Shown here: positions 27,825 through 36,994 of the stretch, one piece after another
Layout of the letters: each line of letters begins with the position of its first letter
Position numbering within the stretch: position 1 is the stretch's first letter
From: Fulvivirga marina
GTDB taxonomy: Bacteria; Bacteroidota; Bacteroidia; Cytophagales; Cyclobacteriaceae
Length of the DNA: 64,000 nucleotides
Direction of reading: 5' to 3'
Assembly: GCF_016775155.1 (NCBI RefSeq)
Contig: NZ_JAEUGD010000014.1
Location: forward strand, 62,001 to 126,000
Translations under genes and position numbers: made by a program
The notes under the pieces: model-generated
What the model saw: the letters and a program-made list of their open reading frames with translations, nothing else
Told to the model about the DNA's origin: nothing
Databases searched by the model: none

Positions 27825-29237
27825 ATGATTGATCAGAAAACATACTTTACACCAAAGCAAATCGTTGAAGAACTAGATAAATATATTATAGGGCAGAAGG
27901 AAGCTAAACGCAACGTAGCCATAGCACTGCGTAACCGTTGGCGGAGAATGAATGTAAAGACTGATATGCAGGGGGAGATTGTTCCTAACAATATTTTAAT
28001 GATAGGAGCTACGGGTGTAGGTAAGACCGAAATTGCCAGAAGACTGGCCAAAATAGCCAATGCACCATTTACCAAGGTGGAGGCTTCGAAGTTTACCGAA
28101 GTAGGTTATGTTGGACGCGATGTGGAAAGCATGGTCAGGGACTTGGTGGAGCAGTCTGTAAACCTGGTTAAGGAAGAAAAGAAAGAGGAAGTCAAAGTTA
28201 AGGCTGAGCAGATTGTAGAAGATATTATTCTCGATATCCTGATACCACCAATGAAGAGCAATAGTTACAGCCACAGGAGCCCGTCCTCAGCCACGACTTC
28301 TGTAGAAGAAGAGATGCCTCAGACGGAGCAGGAGTTAAACGAAAAAACAAGAGAGCGCTTCCGTGAAAAGATCAAAAATGGAGAAATGGAAGACAGAAAG
28401 ATTGAAATCAACGTGCAGAAACCCGCCAATGCTGGTGTGGGAATGATTGGTGGAGGTATGATGGACGAATCTTCTATGATCAACCTACAGGAAATGATCA
28501 GTGGTATGATGCCAAAGAAGAATAAGAAAAGAAAAGTTACTATCGCTGAAGCCAGAAAAATATTGATGGAGGAAGAGTCGTCCAAACTTATTGATATGGA
28601 TGAGGTGAAAGACCTGGCAATTAAAAAAGCGGAGAATACAGGTATCATATTCATCGATGAAATAGATAAGATTGCCGGGGGAGCCAGCAAAAAAGGTGGA
28701 GGAGGTCCTGATGTAAGCCGTGAAGGGGTACAGCGCGATTTGCTGCCTGTTGTAGAGGGTAGTACCGTAAATACAAAGTACGGCTTAATGAGAACAGATC
28801 ATGTGCTTTTTATAGCAGCCGGAGCTTTTCATATTGCTAAACCGTCAGACCTGATACCGGAATTACAGGGGCGTTTCCCTATCAGGGTGGAGTTGGACAA
28901 CCTGACCAAGGAAGATTTCTTCCATATATTGAAAGAACCCAGAAATGCGCTGACTAAACAATATGAAGCATTGTTAGCCTCTGAGGATGTTGAGCTTTCT
29001 TTTCAGGAAGAAGCAATGGAGGAAATAGCAGAGACAGCATTTTTTATTAATACAGAAGTTGAGAATATTGGGGCAAGAAGGTTGCACACTGTGATGAGCC
29101 AGTTGCTCAATGAATTTTTATTTGATGTTCCTGATAAGATAGGGCCAAACGCCAAAATAATAGTTACCCGAGAAATGGTTAAAGATAAGTTGTCTGGTTT
29201 GGTTAAAAATAAAGACTTGAGTGAATACATACTTTAA
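27825..29237 (+). CDS. hslU: HslUV protease ATPase subunit HslU
   Basis: 470 residues. AAA+ unfoldase. Start MIDQKTYFTPKQIVEELDKYIIGQ is the family N-terminus; Walker A GATGVGKTE near 62-70; I-domain about 105-245 (Met/Lys-rich); Walker B IIFIDEIDK near 271; sensor and C-terminal region ending LSEYIL, the tail that docks into HslV. It starts 3 nt after porQ. No hslV lies in this window, so the peptidase partner must be elsewhere. Confidence 0.96.
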   Translation: MIDQKTYFTPKQIVEELDKYIIGQKEAKRNVAIALRNRWRRMNVKTDMQGEIVPNNILMIGATGVGKTEIARRLAKIANAPFTKVEASKFTEVGYVGRDVESMVRDLVEQSVNLVKEEKKEEVKVKAEQIVEDIILDILIPPMKSNSYSHRSPSSATTSVEEEMPQTEQELNEKTRERFREKIKNGEMEDRKIEINVQKPANAGVGMIGGGMMDESSMINLQEMISGMMPKKNKKRKVTIAEARKILMEEESSKLIDMDEVKDLAIKKAENTGIIFIDEIDKIAGGASKKGGGGPDVSREGVQRDLLPVVEGSTVNTKYGLMRTDHVLFIAAGAFHIAKPSDLIPELQGRFPIRVELDNLTKEDFFHILKEPRNALTKQYEALLASEDVELSFQEEAMEEIAETAFFINTEVENIGARRLHTVMSQLLNEFLFDVPDKIGPNAKIIVTREMVKDKLSGLVKNKDLSEYIL

Positions 29238-29251
29238 AATCTGCTATTAAG

Positions 29252-30271
29252 TTGAAGAAGTTACTTCTTTTAACCGTTGCTATGATTAGCTTGTCAGGTC
29301 CTTTGACTGCGCAAACGGATAGTACAACATTGGTCAGGGAAACCTATATACAGGAGTTCCCTGACCGTTTTTATTTAAAGCCTATACTTACTGTGCGCAA
29401 CATGAACATGAGAGTAGAGGACAAGCAGAGAGATAGGCAATCTGTAGAGTATGAGCCAATTAATAATACATATCTTGGCCTTGGACTGTATATGTTCAAT
29501 CTGGGGCTTGAGCTATCTTTTAGGTTGCCATCAAGTGCAGAAGATGAGGAGAAGTATGGAGAAACAAGTGCCTTTGATTTCCAAACCAATATTTATACAA
29601 AACGTTGGGGAGCTGATGTTGCATACCAGAATTATGAAGGTTTTTATATTAAAGACCCGGATGAGAAATTTCTTGAATGGAAAAGTGATAACCCATTTAT
29701 CCAAAGGGAGGATCTGAAAATTGTGAATTTTCAGCTTAATGGGTTTTATATGTTTAACCATGAAAAATTTTCATATAGGTCTTCCTACATGCAGGCGGAT
29801 AAGCAGAAAAAAAGTGCCGGGTCCTTTTTGCTAGGTACTACTTTCGGAATTTTCAAGTTTAGTGCTGATTCAGCACTGATGCCTGCTTCAGATCAGTCCC
29901 CAAGTACGTCGGAGGGGCATGTGATAGCCGGGAAATTCACTACCTTAGGCGTTCTTCCTGGGTATGCACATAACTTTGTTTTGAAAGACTTCTACCTTAA
30001 CCTCTCGCTGTCTGCAGGCCCGGCTAATATATGGACAAGATCAACCACCACTGAGAAAACCGAAAATGCAGTTAAGATCCGGCCAGTTATAGGAGGTCGG
30101 GTGGCCATAGGCTATAACAGTGAAAAATTTTTCTGTGGCTTTAGTATGGTGACCCAATCGGTAAGCTACGGACTTGATGATATAGATGTAAGCGGCCAAA
30201 CAGGTAATGCGAAACTGTTTTTTGGAATACGTTTTTTGGAGAAGGGTGTAATGAAGAAAAACCTTTTTTAA
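29252..30271 (+). CDS. DUF4421 family protein, probable outer-membrane barrel
   Basis: 339 residues. Start is TTG 29252, giving MKKLLLLTVAMISLSGPLTAQ, a complete signal peptide; no ATG gives a comparable N-terminus. The mature sequence is rich in amphipathic beta strands and has the DUF4421 features (FPDRFYLKPILTVRN, YLGLGLYMFNLGLELSF, ending LFFGIRFLEKG). Function unknown in the family. It follows hslU by 14 nt, and its 3' end overlaps the convergent sixA-like gene by 4 nt. Confidence 0.82.
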   Translation: MKKLLLLTVAMISLSGPLTAQTDSTTLVRETYIQEFPDRFYLKPILTVRNMNMRVEDKQRDRQSVEYEPINNTYLGLGLYMFNLGLELSFRLPSSAEDEEKYGETSAFDFQTNIYTKRWGADVAYQNYEGFYIKDPDEKFLEWKSDNPFIQREDLKIVNFQLNGFYMFNHEKFSYRSSYMQADKQKKSAGSFLLGTTFGIFKFSADSALMPASDQSPSTSEGHVIAGKFTTLGVLPGYAHNFVLKDFYLNLSLSAGPANIWTRSTTTEKTENAVKIRPVIGGRVAIGYNSEKFFCGFSMVTQSVSYGLDDIDVSGQTGNAKLFFGIRFLEKGVMKKNLF

Positions 30272-30765
30272 TAAATCTTCTTTTTAGGGTAGTCAAAAAA
30301 CAATAAGCTGCCATTGCCAAAACCCACCTCCTGCCAGCTACCTACTTCAAAGGTACAAGCAAAAACGCCACAGGTTGGGATGTTGTCCAAATCTCCATCA
30401 GTCAGGCTATTGGCAAAATCTGTAAATCCTGGATTGTGACCAAATATCATAAGAGAAAGCCATATGTCATTTGTGTTATTAACAATATCCAGGAGCAAGT
30501 CTTCACTGGCATGGTAAAGGTGGTCGTCTATTTCAATATTTTCTAATGGGTAACCCAATGCTCTGGCAATGGTTTTGCAGGTAGTAATAGCTCGATTTGC
30601 CGGGCTTGAGAGTATTAAGTCGGGGGAAATGCCTCTGTTATATAATCTTTGACCCATTTTGGGGGCGTCACGTTCACCCCGCTTGCTTAGCGGTCTGTCT
30701 TTATCAGAAAGTTGAGGGTGGTCCCAGCTGGATTTCGCGTGCCTGACAATGTATAGCGTTTTCAT
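30268..30765 (-). CDS. SixA-like histidine phosphatase
   Basis: 165 residues. RHG catalytic motif VRHAKSSW (residues 7-14), then LSKRGERDA and SSPANRAITT, and a second catalytic His in FGHNPGF. SixA-type enzymes remove phosphate from phosphohistidine in signalling or phosphotransfer proteins; the target here is unknown. Single gene. Confidence 0.9.
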   Translation of the reverse strand: MKTLYIVRHAKSSWDHPQLSDKDRPLSKRGERDAPKMGQRLYNRGISPDLILSSPANRAITTCKTIARALGYPLENIEIDDHLYHASEDLLLDIVNNTNDIWLSLMIFGHNPGFTDFANSLTDGDLDNIPTCGVFACTFEVGSWQEVGFGNGSLLFFDYPKKKIY

Positions 30766-30934
30766 GAGTGTGCGGATTTCAGTTTATCTGGCCTGTTCTC
30801 AAAAGTGATAAGTGAGCCAAAGTTTCTGGTGACATACAGAAAACTGTTGAAGGAAACTTTTGAGGTGCAGCCTCATTGATAATTTAATAAAATTTATAAT
30901 AGAAAACGTTGTTATGGAATCTAAAAAGTCGGTA

Positions 30935-31486
30935 CTATTCACTGGATACGTAAAAACCAATTTCCTTGGGGTGATCACTTACCCATACTGAACTATCCAA
31001 TTTGCGTAGCATCCAAAGCGATATAATGTCACCTGAGGCCGCCAAGGTAAAGAAAATGCCAAATATCAGAAGCCAGTCACTAGCTATGATTATTGCGGTG
31101 ATGGCAGGTATAATACCCATTAATAGTCCAGGAGCCGCACCTCCAAGGGCATAGTGCTTAACTTGAAGGGGTTCCTTGCAGTGGCAATATGGGGCCATGG
31201 CTTTTCTGTTAAATCCAAAGCTAATAGATTTGAACCCTTCTTTTGCAAAACTTGCCCAAACGGCGCCATGCAGCAATTCATGTAAAACTATGCCTAGAGG
31301 GAACGTGATGAGGAAATATATGCTGATGAAGCTGGTTAGGCCATGGTGAAATGCTAGATAGCCATATAGGTTTATATATGGTACAGCAAAAATCAGAAAG
31401 ATTGGAATAAGAAAAAGGAAAGCCAGCAAATTAATGGAAGAACCTTTTATGGTATACACTTTCCCTTTACTTTGCGGGCTATCCAT
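30935..31486 (-). CDS. DUF3267 family putative membrane zincin peptidase
   Basis: 183 residues. About four membrane helices (near 16-38, 44-64, 108-128, 132-155). HELLH at about 65-69 in LHELLHGAVWA is an HExxH zinc motif next to a membrane helix, as in DUF3267. Substrate unknown. It begins 12 nt after ettA ends on the same strand, so the two may share a transcript. Confidence 0.85.
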   Translation of the reverse strand: MDSPQSKGKVYTIKGSSINLLAFLFLIPIFLIFAVPYINLYGYLAFHHGLTSFISIYFLITFPLGIVLHELLHGAVWASFAKEGFKSISFGFNRKAMAPYCHCKEPLQVKHYALGGAAPGLLMGIIPAITAIIIASDWLLIFGIFFTLAASGDIISLWMLRKLDSSVWVSDHPKEIGFYVSSE

Positions 31487-31498
31487 ATAAGAAGCAGC

Positions 31499-33181
31499 CT
31501 ATTTTACTAACTTCTTGTATTTGATTCGTTTAGGACCTTCATCCCCAAGGCGTTGTTTTCGGTTTTCTTCATATTCGGTAAAGTTACCATCATACCAAAC
31601 TACCTGTGAATCACCTTCAAAAGCAAGAATGTGGGTACATACCCTGTCCAGGAACCATCTATCGTGAGAAATGATCACCGCACAACCCCCAAAGTTTTCT
31701 AAAGCCTCTTCCAGTGCCCTTAATGTGTTTACATCCAAGTCGTTGGTAGGTTCATCCAGTAGCAGGAGATTGGCACCTTGCTTAAGTGCTATGGCTAGGT
31801 GTACGCGGTTACGCATTCCACCAGACAGTTCTTTAAGTTTTTTCTGCTGATCACCGCCGCTGAAGTTGAATTTGCTTACATATGCACGGCTGTTGATTTG
31901 CTTGCCACCCATATTGATAAGTTCGTTACCTCCACTAATGGCCTCCCATACAGTTTGTTCTGGTTTTAGGTCATTGTGCTCTTGATCCACATAAGCGATT
32001 TCAACGGTTGATCCTACTTCAAATGTACCTTCGTCTGGCTTTTCCTGCCCGGTTATCATTTTGAAAAGAGTGGTCTTACCAGCACCATTGGGGCCTATAA
32101 TTCCTACAATGCCAGCTTTGGGTAATGAAAATTCCAGGTTTTCGTATAGCAATTTATCCCCAAAGGCTTTAGCTACCCCATGAGCTTCAATTACCTTGTC
32201 GCCAAGTCTTGGACCAGGAGGTATAAATAGTTCCAGTTTTGCTTCCTTCTCTTTGCTTTCCTCACTAAGAAGTTTGTCGTAGGCATTTAACCTGGCTTTA
32301 GCTTTAGCGTGTCGACCTTTAGGAGACATTCGTGCCCATTCGAGTTCTCTCTCCAGTGTTTTTTGACGCTTTGACTCAGATTTTTCCTCTTGACTCAAGC
32401 GTTTTTGTTTCTGGTCTAACCATGAAGAATAGTTGCCTTTCCAGGGGATGCCTTCACCTCTGTCTAATTCGAGAATCCACCCTGCCACATTGTCAAGGAA
32501 GTATCGGTCGTGCGTTACCGCTATTACTGTTCCTTCATAGCGCTGTAGGTGCTGTTCCAGCCAGTGCACGGATTCAGCATCCAAGTGGTTGGTGGGCTCA
32601 TCCAGCAGCAAAATGTCAGGCTCTTGTAGTAGTAGCCTGCATAAGGCCACACGTCTTTTCTCTCCACCTGATAGGTTTTCTATTTTTGCATCTGCCGGAG
32701 GGGTTCTAAGTGCATCCATGGCTCTCTCAAGCTTACTGTCTAGCTCCCAGGCATTGAGCTGATCCAGTTTTTCCTGTACTTCACCTTGTTGCTCAATCAG
32801 CTTATTCATGGCATCAGGATCCTCCATTAAAGCAGGGTCGGCAAATTTCTCATTGATCTCCTCAAATTTTTTCAGCAACGCTACAGTTTCAGCTACACCT
32901 TCTTCAACCACTTCTTTTACCGTTTTAGAAGTATCAAGTTGAGGTTCCTGCTCCAGCAGACCAATGGAATAGCTGCCATCAAATACTACTTCGCCTTTGT
33001 AGTCTTTATCTACGCCTGCTATAATACGTAACAAGGATGACTTACCTGAGCCATTAAGTCCCAATACACCAATCTTGGCTCCATAGAAGAACGAAAGGTA
33101 AATGTCCTTTAATACGTGTTTATTAGGCGGGTAAATTTTATTTACTCCCGCCATTGAAAATATTATTTTTTCGTCACTCAT
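31499..33181 (-). CDS. ettA: Energy-dependent translational throttle protein EttA (ABC-F ATPase)
   Basis: 560 residues. Two ABC domains: Walker A GLNGSGKSS near 38-46 with LSGGEKRRV near 170, and GPNGAGKTT near 362-370 with LSGGMRNRV near 450. The linker about 245-325 carries the basic P-site-tRNA-interaction region (WARMSPKGRHAKAKARLNAYD). No membrane helices. Binds the ribosomal E site and couples translation to ATP/ADP ratio. On the minus strand, TAAATTTG (complement of 33210-33217) is a -7 match upstream of the ATG. Confidence 0.96.
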   Translation of the reverse strand: MSDEKIIFSMAGVNKIYPPNKHVLKDIYLSFFYGAKIGVLGLNGSGKSSLLRIIAGVDKDYKGEVVFDGSYSIGLLEQEPQLDTSKTVKEVVEEGVAETVALLKKFEEINEKFADPALMEDPDAMNKLIEQQGEVQEKLDQLNAWELDSKLERAMDALRTPPADAKIENLSGGEKRRVALCRLLLQEPDILLLDEPTNHLDAESVHWLEQHLQRYEGTVIAVTHDRYFLDNVAGWILELDRGEGIPWKGNYSSWLDQKQKRLSQEEKSESKRQKTLERELEWARMSPKGRHAKAKARLNAYDKLLSEESKEKEAKLELFIPPGPRLGDKVIEAHGVAKAFGDKLLYENLEFSLPKAGIVGIIGPNGAGKTTLFKMITGQEKPDEGTFEVGSTVEIAYVDQEHNDLKPEQTVWEAISGGNELINMGGKQINSRAYVSKFNFSGGDQQKKLKELSGGMRNRVHLAIALKQGANLLLLDEPTNDLDVNTLRALEEALENFGGCAVIISHDRWFLDRVCTHILAFEGDSQVVWYDGNFTEYEENRKQRLGDEGPKRIKYKKLVK

Positions 33182-33370
33182 AGTTCTACGCTTAAATGCT
33201 GTTCAATAACAAATTTATCGTTTTGCTACGGAATGCTGCCTAACAATGAAAAATTTTAAAAGAAAAAAAATAAACGTTTGTAAACTTTTAGAAAAAGCAT
33301 TACGTTTCAGCGGTAAGTTAATCATTCACATTCTGAATTGAGGCGAGAGATAAATAAATCAAGAAAATAT

Positions 33371-33399
33371 TTGATTTGATCATTTTAATTTTATTTTTG
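33371..33399 (+). promoter_or_regulatory. Bacteroidota-type promoter of the DUF2795 gene
   Basis: TTG 33371-33373, an 18-nt spacer and TATTTTTG 33392-33399 (TAnnTTTG match). Transcription would start near 33406, about 34 nt before the ATG. Confidence 0.6.
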
Positions 33400-33439
33400 C
33401 ACGAAATTTCAGAAGTATAAATCGTAGGAGGATTTATCT

Positions 33440-33661
33440 ATGTATTGGACACTAGAATTAGCATCGTATTTGGAAGACGCGCCTTGGCCTGCTACCAAGG
33501 ATGAACTTATTGACTATTCCATTAGGACAGGAGCGCCATTAGAGGTAGTGGAGAATCTGCAGGAGTTGGAAGATGATGGTCAGCCTTATGAGAATATCGA
33601 AGAGATCTGGCCGGATTATCCGACCAAGGAAGATTTCTTTTTTAATGAAGATGAATATTGA
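33440..33661 (+). CDS. DUF2795 domain small acidic protein
   Basis: 73 residues, strongly acidic. MYWTLELASYLEDAPWPATKDELIDYSIRTGAPLEVVENLQELEDD matches the DUF2795 pattern. Function unknown. Preceded by AGGAGG at 33426-33431, 8 nt before the ATG, a near-perfect Shine-Dalgarno, which is rare in this phylum and among genes in this window. It has its own promoter (33371-33399) and terminator (33701-33742), so it is a stand-alone and probably well expressed gene. Confidence 0.9.
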   Translation: MYWTLELASYLEDAPWPATKDELIDYSIRTGAPLEVVENLQELEDDGQPYENIEEIWPDYPTKEDFFFNEDEY

Positions 33662-33700
33662 TTTTAATAGATATAGACTTCTATTAGTATGATATTATTG

Positions 33701-33742
33701 GGCTGGCTTTACTGCAAGTAATTTGGTCAGCCTTTGTTTTTT
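33701..33742 (+). terminator. Terminator of the DUF2795 gene
   Basis: GGCTG / CAGCC outer stem with an inner TTACT-gca-AGTAA stem, followed by CTTTGTTTTTT. It overlaps the last codons of the convergent ispD gene. Confidence 0.7.
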
Positions 33743-34416
33743 CTGTAATTGAGTAAAGCCTCTGCTACGGCAATATCTTCTGGTGTAGTCACCTTTATAT
33801 TTTCATAACTTCCTTCGAAAAGGGAGATTGTATAGCCTGCACGCTCGGCCACACTGGCGTCATCTGTTAGACTAGCCTCTTCTTTTATTTCATATGCCTG
33901 CTTGATTAAGCTCAACGCAAAAGTCTGAGGAGTTTGTATAAGTCTGTAATTGGCTCGGTCAACAGCTTTGGTGATATCCTGGTTGATTATTCTGATAGAC
34001 TCTTTTAGCCTTACTGCAGCTATGGCACTTTGATGTACGGCAGCAAGTTTGAATGAAGTAGCGATGATATCTGGGGATACCAGGGGGCGTACCCCGTCAT
34101 GAATTGCTACCAGCCCATTTTCTCTTTCGATCTGCGCTAATCCTTTTTTTACGGACTCAAATCTTGATGTGCCTCCTACGGTTGTTTGTAGTGGTTTTTT
34201 AAATCTGTATTTTGCGCACAGACCTTCCCATGTGGCAATATCATTTTGCGGAAGCACAAGGATGATTTTTATTTGATCAGAATATTCAAAAAAAGCATTG
34301 ATGGTGTGTATGAGAATAGGGATGCCATTCAATAGCATAAATTGCTTAGGTGTGGCGCTATTCATTCTGGAGCCTTTTCCTCCGGCGACTATTATTGCAT
34401 ATTCTTGAGTAGCCAT
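33727..34416 (-). CDS. ispD: 2-C-methyl-D-erythritol 4-phosphate cytidylyltransferase
   Basis: 229 residues. Makes CDP-methylerythritol from MEP and CTP. Nucleotide-binding start IIVAGGKGSRMNSATPKQF (residues 8-26) with the conserved Gly-rich loop, Arg and Lys; VAIHDGVRPLVS near 100-111 and TDDASVAERAG near 182-192 are the usual substrate and metal residues. It is 55 nt downstream of queA on the same strand. dxr, the preceding enzyme, is in a different operon 14 kb away. Confidence 0.96.
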   Translation of the reverse strand: MATQEYAIIVAGGKGSRMNSATPKQFMLLNGIPILIHTINAFFEYSDQIKIILVLPQNDIATWEGLCAKYRFKKPLQTTVGGTSRFESVKKGLAQIERENGLVAIHDGVRPLVSPDIIATSFKLAAVHQSAIAAVRLKESIRIINQDITKAVDRANYRLIQTPQTFALSLIKQAYEIKEEASLTDDASVAERAGYTISLFEGSYENIKVTTPEDIAVAEALLNYRKNKG

Positions 34417-34471
34417 AAATAAAAAATCGGATGGCTTGGGACCATCCGACTAAATTATATGATTTTTTAAC

Positions 34472-35518
34472 TTAAATAATGAGCATGGCATCGCCATAGG
34501 TCAGGAACCTGTATTTTTCCTTAATAGCTGTGTCATAAGCTTTCATTATCAACTCATATCCTCCGAATGCTGCGGCCATCATAAGTAATGTCGACTCAGG
34601 CATATGGAAGTTGGTGATCATGGCATTGCAGATCTTGAAGTCATAAGGAGGGAAGATAAACTTATCAGTCCATCCTTCTTTAGGCTTAAGCCTGCCACTT
34701 GCTGATACCGAAGATTCCAGCGCTCGCATGGAGGTGGTGCCTACTGCGCATACCCTTTTCTTATTATCCAGAGCATTGTTCACCATGCTAACAGTTTGCT
34801 CATCTACTCTGAAATTCTCAGAGTCCATTTTATGCTTGGTGAGGTCTTCAACATCTACAGGGCGAAACGTGCCCAGTCCGATGTGAAGTGTAATGCTGGT
34901 GGTGTCTACACCTTTTATTTCCAGACGCTTCATCAATTGTCTTGTGAAATGTAGTCCGGCAGTTGGAGCAGCTACAGCTCCTTTATGCTTGGCATAAATG
35001 GTCTGGAAACGCTCACGATCTTCGGGTTCTGTTTCTCTTTTTATATATTTTGGAAGAGGTGTTTCTCCGAGGCTGTCTATTGTTTTGTAAAACTCTTCAT
35101 CCGTTCCATCGTAAAGGAATCGGATAGTTCTTCCACGAGAAGTTGTGTTGTCAATTACCTCAGCAACAAGGTCACCTTCACCGAAATATAATTTATTACC
35201 TACCCTGATTTTACGTGCAGGGTCAACAAGTACGTCCCAAAGGTGCATTTCCTGATTAAGTTCCCTGAGTAGGAAGACTTCAATTTTTGCTCCTGTCTTC
35301 TCCTTATTACCGTATAATCTTGCAGGGAATACTTTTGTGTTGTTGTTGACAAGCACATCGCCTTCGTCAAAGTATTCTACAACGTCCTTGAATGTACGGT
35401 GCTCAATTTCCCCGGTATCCTTATGTACTACCATTAGGCGAGATTCATCCCTGTTTTCAGCCGGATATAAGGCAACCAGCCCGATAGGTAGATCAAACTT
35501 GAATTCTGATAATTTCAT
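34472..35518 (-). CDS. queA: S-adenosylmethionine:tRNA ribosyltransferase-isomerase
   Basis: 348 residues from the ATG at 35518 ([11 protein letters not shown]); the frame is open further upstream but that sequence is not QueA-like. It transfers and isomerises the ribosyl part of SAM onto preQ1-tRNA, a queuosine step. Motifs: [62 protein letters not shown] -7 match TATCTTTG lies on the minus strand at 35570-35577, about 55 nt upstream of the ATG. Divergent from the ABC permease. Confidence 0.97.
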   Translation of the reverse strand: MKLSEFKFDLPIGLVALYPAENRDESRLMVVHKDTGEIEHRTFKDVVEYFDEGDVLVNNNTKVFPARLYGNKEKTGAKIEVFLLRELNQEMHLWDVLVDPARKIRVGNKLYFGEGDLVAEVIDNTTSRGRTIRFLYDGTDEEFYKTIDSLGETPLPKYIKRETEPEDRERFQTIYAKHKGAVAAPTAGLHFTRQLMKRLEIKGVDTTSITLHIGLGTFRPVDVEDLTKHKMDSENFRVDEQTVSMVNNALDNKKRVCAVGTTSMRALESSVSASGRLKPKEGWTDKFIFPPYDFKICNAMITNFHMPESTLLMMAAAFGGYELIMKAYDTAIKEKYRFLTYGDAMLII

Positions 35519-35636
35519 ATTTAATATTACGGTATTAAATAAAAGGTTAGTTATAAAAAAATTAGCTTGCAAAGATATGCATTTATTTGACAAATTGAGG
35601 TTCGCTTATTACATACTTTAAAATAAAATTATAATA

Positions 35637-36899
35637 GTGTTAATATTAAGACTTATACTAGAAAGCTTCAGGTTTGCGTGGAATGCGCTAAGGATGAATT
35701 TGCTTCGAACGGTGCTATCCTTGCTGGGCGTTACCATCGGAATCTTTGCCATTATTGCTGTATTTACTTTGGTCGATTCACTTGAAAAGAATATTAAGGA
35801 AAGCTTTTCATTTCTTGGTGCTGGTGTGATATATGTTGAAAAATGGCCGTATACACCAGATGCTAATGGTGAATATAAATGGTGGGACTTTATGAGTCGT
35901 CCCAATGCCAGCTATAATGAGTATAAGTTTTTACAGGCTAACCTTAAGCATCAGAGTGGTATAGCCATATTTGCAGTTAGAAGCAATATCACAATTAAAA
36001 GAAAGAATAACAGCATAAGCGAAGTAGACTTGCGCGGCAGTAGTTTTGGATATAGCGACATCTTTGAAATCAACATAACCAGGGGGAGGTATTTTACCAG
36101 GACAGAGGTGGAGTCTGGTCGTAATGTGGTGATCCTTGGTAATAATCTGGGACAGAATTTATTTCCAAATGAAGATCCTGTAGGTAAGGAGGTAAAAATG
36201 AGTGGTCTGAAATTTATGGTGATCGGAGTGCTGAAGAAGGAGGGCGAGAGTTTTCTAGGAACACCTAGTAACGATGATACTGCCATTATCCCTTACAATT
36301 CATTTAGAAAGCTCTACCAAACAGGAACCGGGGCTATAAATGAGATTGGCTCCTCCATAGGAATTAAAGGATATGATGCCGATGTGGGATTGGTAGAACT
36401 TGAAAATGAAATTACCGGACTGATGCGAACAAGGAGAGGACTAAAGCCTCGGGAGGATGATAGCTTTGCACTTAACAGACCTGAGGCAATTGCCAATGTA
36501 ATCGGAGGTGTGTTTGATGTCTTTGGCGTTGCCGGATGGATCATCGGAGGGTTTTCAATATTGGTAGGAGGTTTTGGTATTGCTAATATCATGTTTGTGT
36601 CGGTGAAGGAAAGAACCAATATTATTGGTATACAAAAGTCTCTTGGAGCTAAAAACTACTTTATCTTATTTCAGTTTTTATTTGAGGCAATCTTTTTAAG
36701 TGTTATTGGGGGGGCTGCAGGGCTGATTCTGGTGCTGTTGATCACATTTATACCTATTGGCAACCTTGAAGTGGTGCTTTCATTAAAAAATATTGTGCTA
36801 GGGCTGGGAGTTTCGGCAGGCATAGGTACAGTTTCGGGAATTATTCCGGCTGCCTTGGCGGCCCGACTGGATCCGGTAATAGCTATCAGATCTAATTAA
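35637..36899 (+). CDS. MacB/FtsX-type ABC transporter permease
   Basis: 420 residues. One N-terminal membrane helix (about 20-45, TVLSLLGVTIGIFAIIAVFTLV), a periplasmic MacB-core domain about 46-280, and three C-terminal helices (about 295-325, 345-370, 380-405). Start is GTG 35637; an in-frame TAA at 35619 leaves no ATG in between. This mechanotransmission family exports macrolides, lipoproteins, peptides or acts on cell-wall enzymes; no ATPase or membrane-fusion gene is adjacent, so the substrate is open. A 14-bp tandem repeat covers its stop codon. Confidence 0.88.
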   Translation: MLILRLILESFRFAWNALRMNLLRTVLSLLGVTIGIFAIIAVFTLVDSLEKNIKESFSFLGAGVIYVEKWPYTPDANGEYKWWDFMSRPNASYNEYKFLQANLKHQSGIAIFAVRSNITIKRKNNSISEVDLRGSSFGYSDIFEINITRGRYFTRTEVESGRNVVILGNNLGQNLFPNEDPVGKEVKMSGLKFMVIGVLKKEGESFLGTPSNDDTAIIPYNSFRKLYQTGTGAINEIGSSIGIKGYDADVGLVELENEITGLMRTRRGLKPREDDSFALNRPEAIANVIGGVFDVFGVAGWIIGGFSILVGGFGIANIMFVSVKERTNIIGIQKSLGAKNYFILFQFLFEAIFLSVIGGAAGLILVLLITFIPIGNLEVVLSLKNIVLGLGVSAGIGTVSGIIPAALAARLDPVIAIRSN

Positions 36900-36914
36900 A
36901 CAGATCTAATTAAA
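36887..36914. repeat. 14-bp perfect tandem repeat across the permease stop codon
   Basis: CAGATCTAATTAAA occurs twice with no spacer, at 36887-36900 and 36901-36914. The first copy includes the TAA stop of the permease gene; the second lies just before the terminator. Confidence 0.9.
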
Positions 36915-36918
36915 AAAG

Positions 36919-36955
36919 AAACCCCGGCTCAATAATCTTGAACCGGGGTTTTTTA
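36919..36955. terminator. Bidirectional terminator between ABC permease and recA
   Basis: AACCCCGGCTC / GAACCGGGGTT stem followed by T6 on the plus strand and by a T-rich stretch (complement of AAAAAAG at 36912-36918) on the minus strand; sits between convergent genes. Confidence 0.88.
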
Positions 36956-36994
36956 TAGTTTTTAGTGTTCTTTAATTGTAAGAAGCGGGTAAGT

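Noticed and set aside
28319-28690. 123-codon minus-strand frame in hslU
   Set aside because: Antisense to the conserved I-domain of hslU; low-complexity hydrophobic translation.
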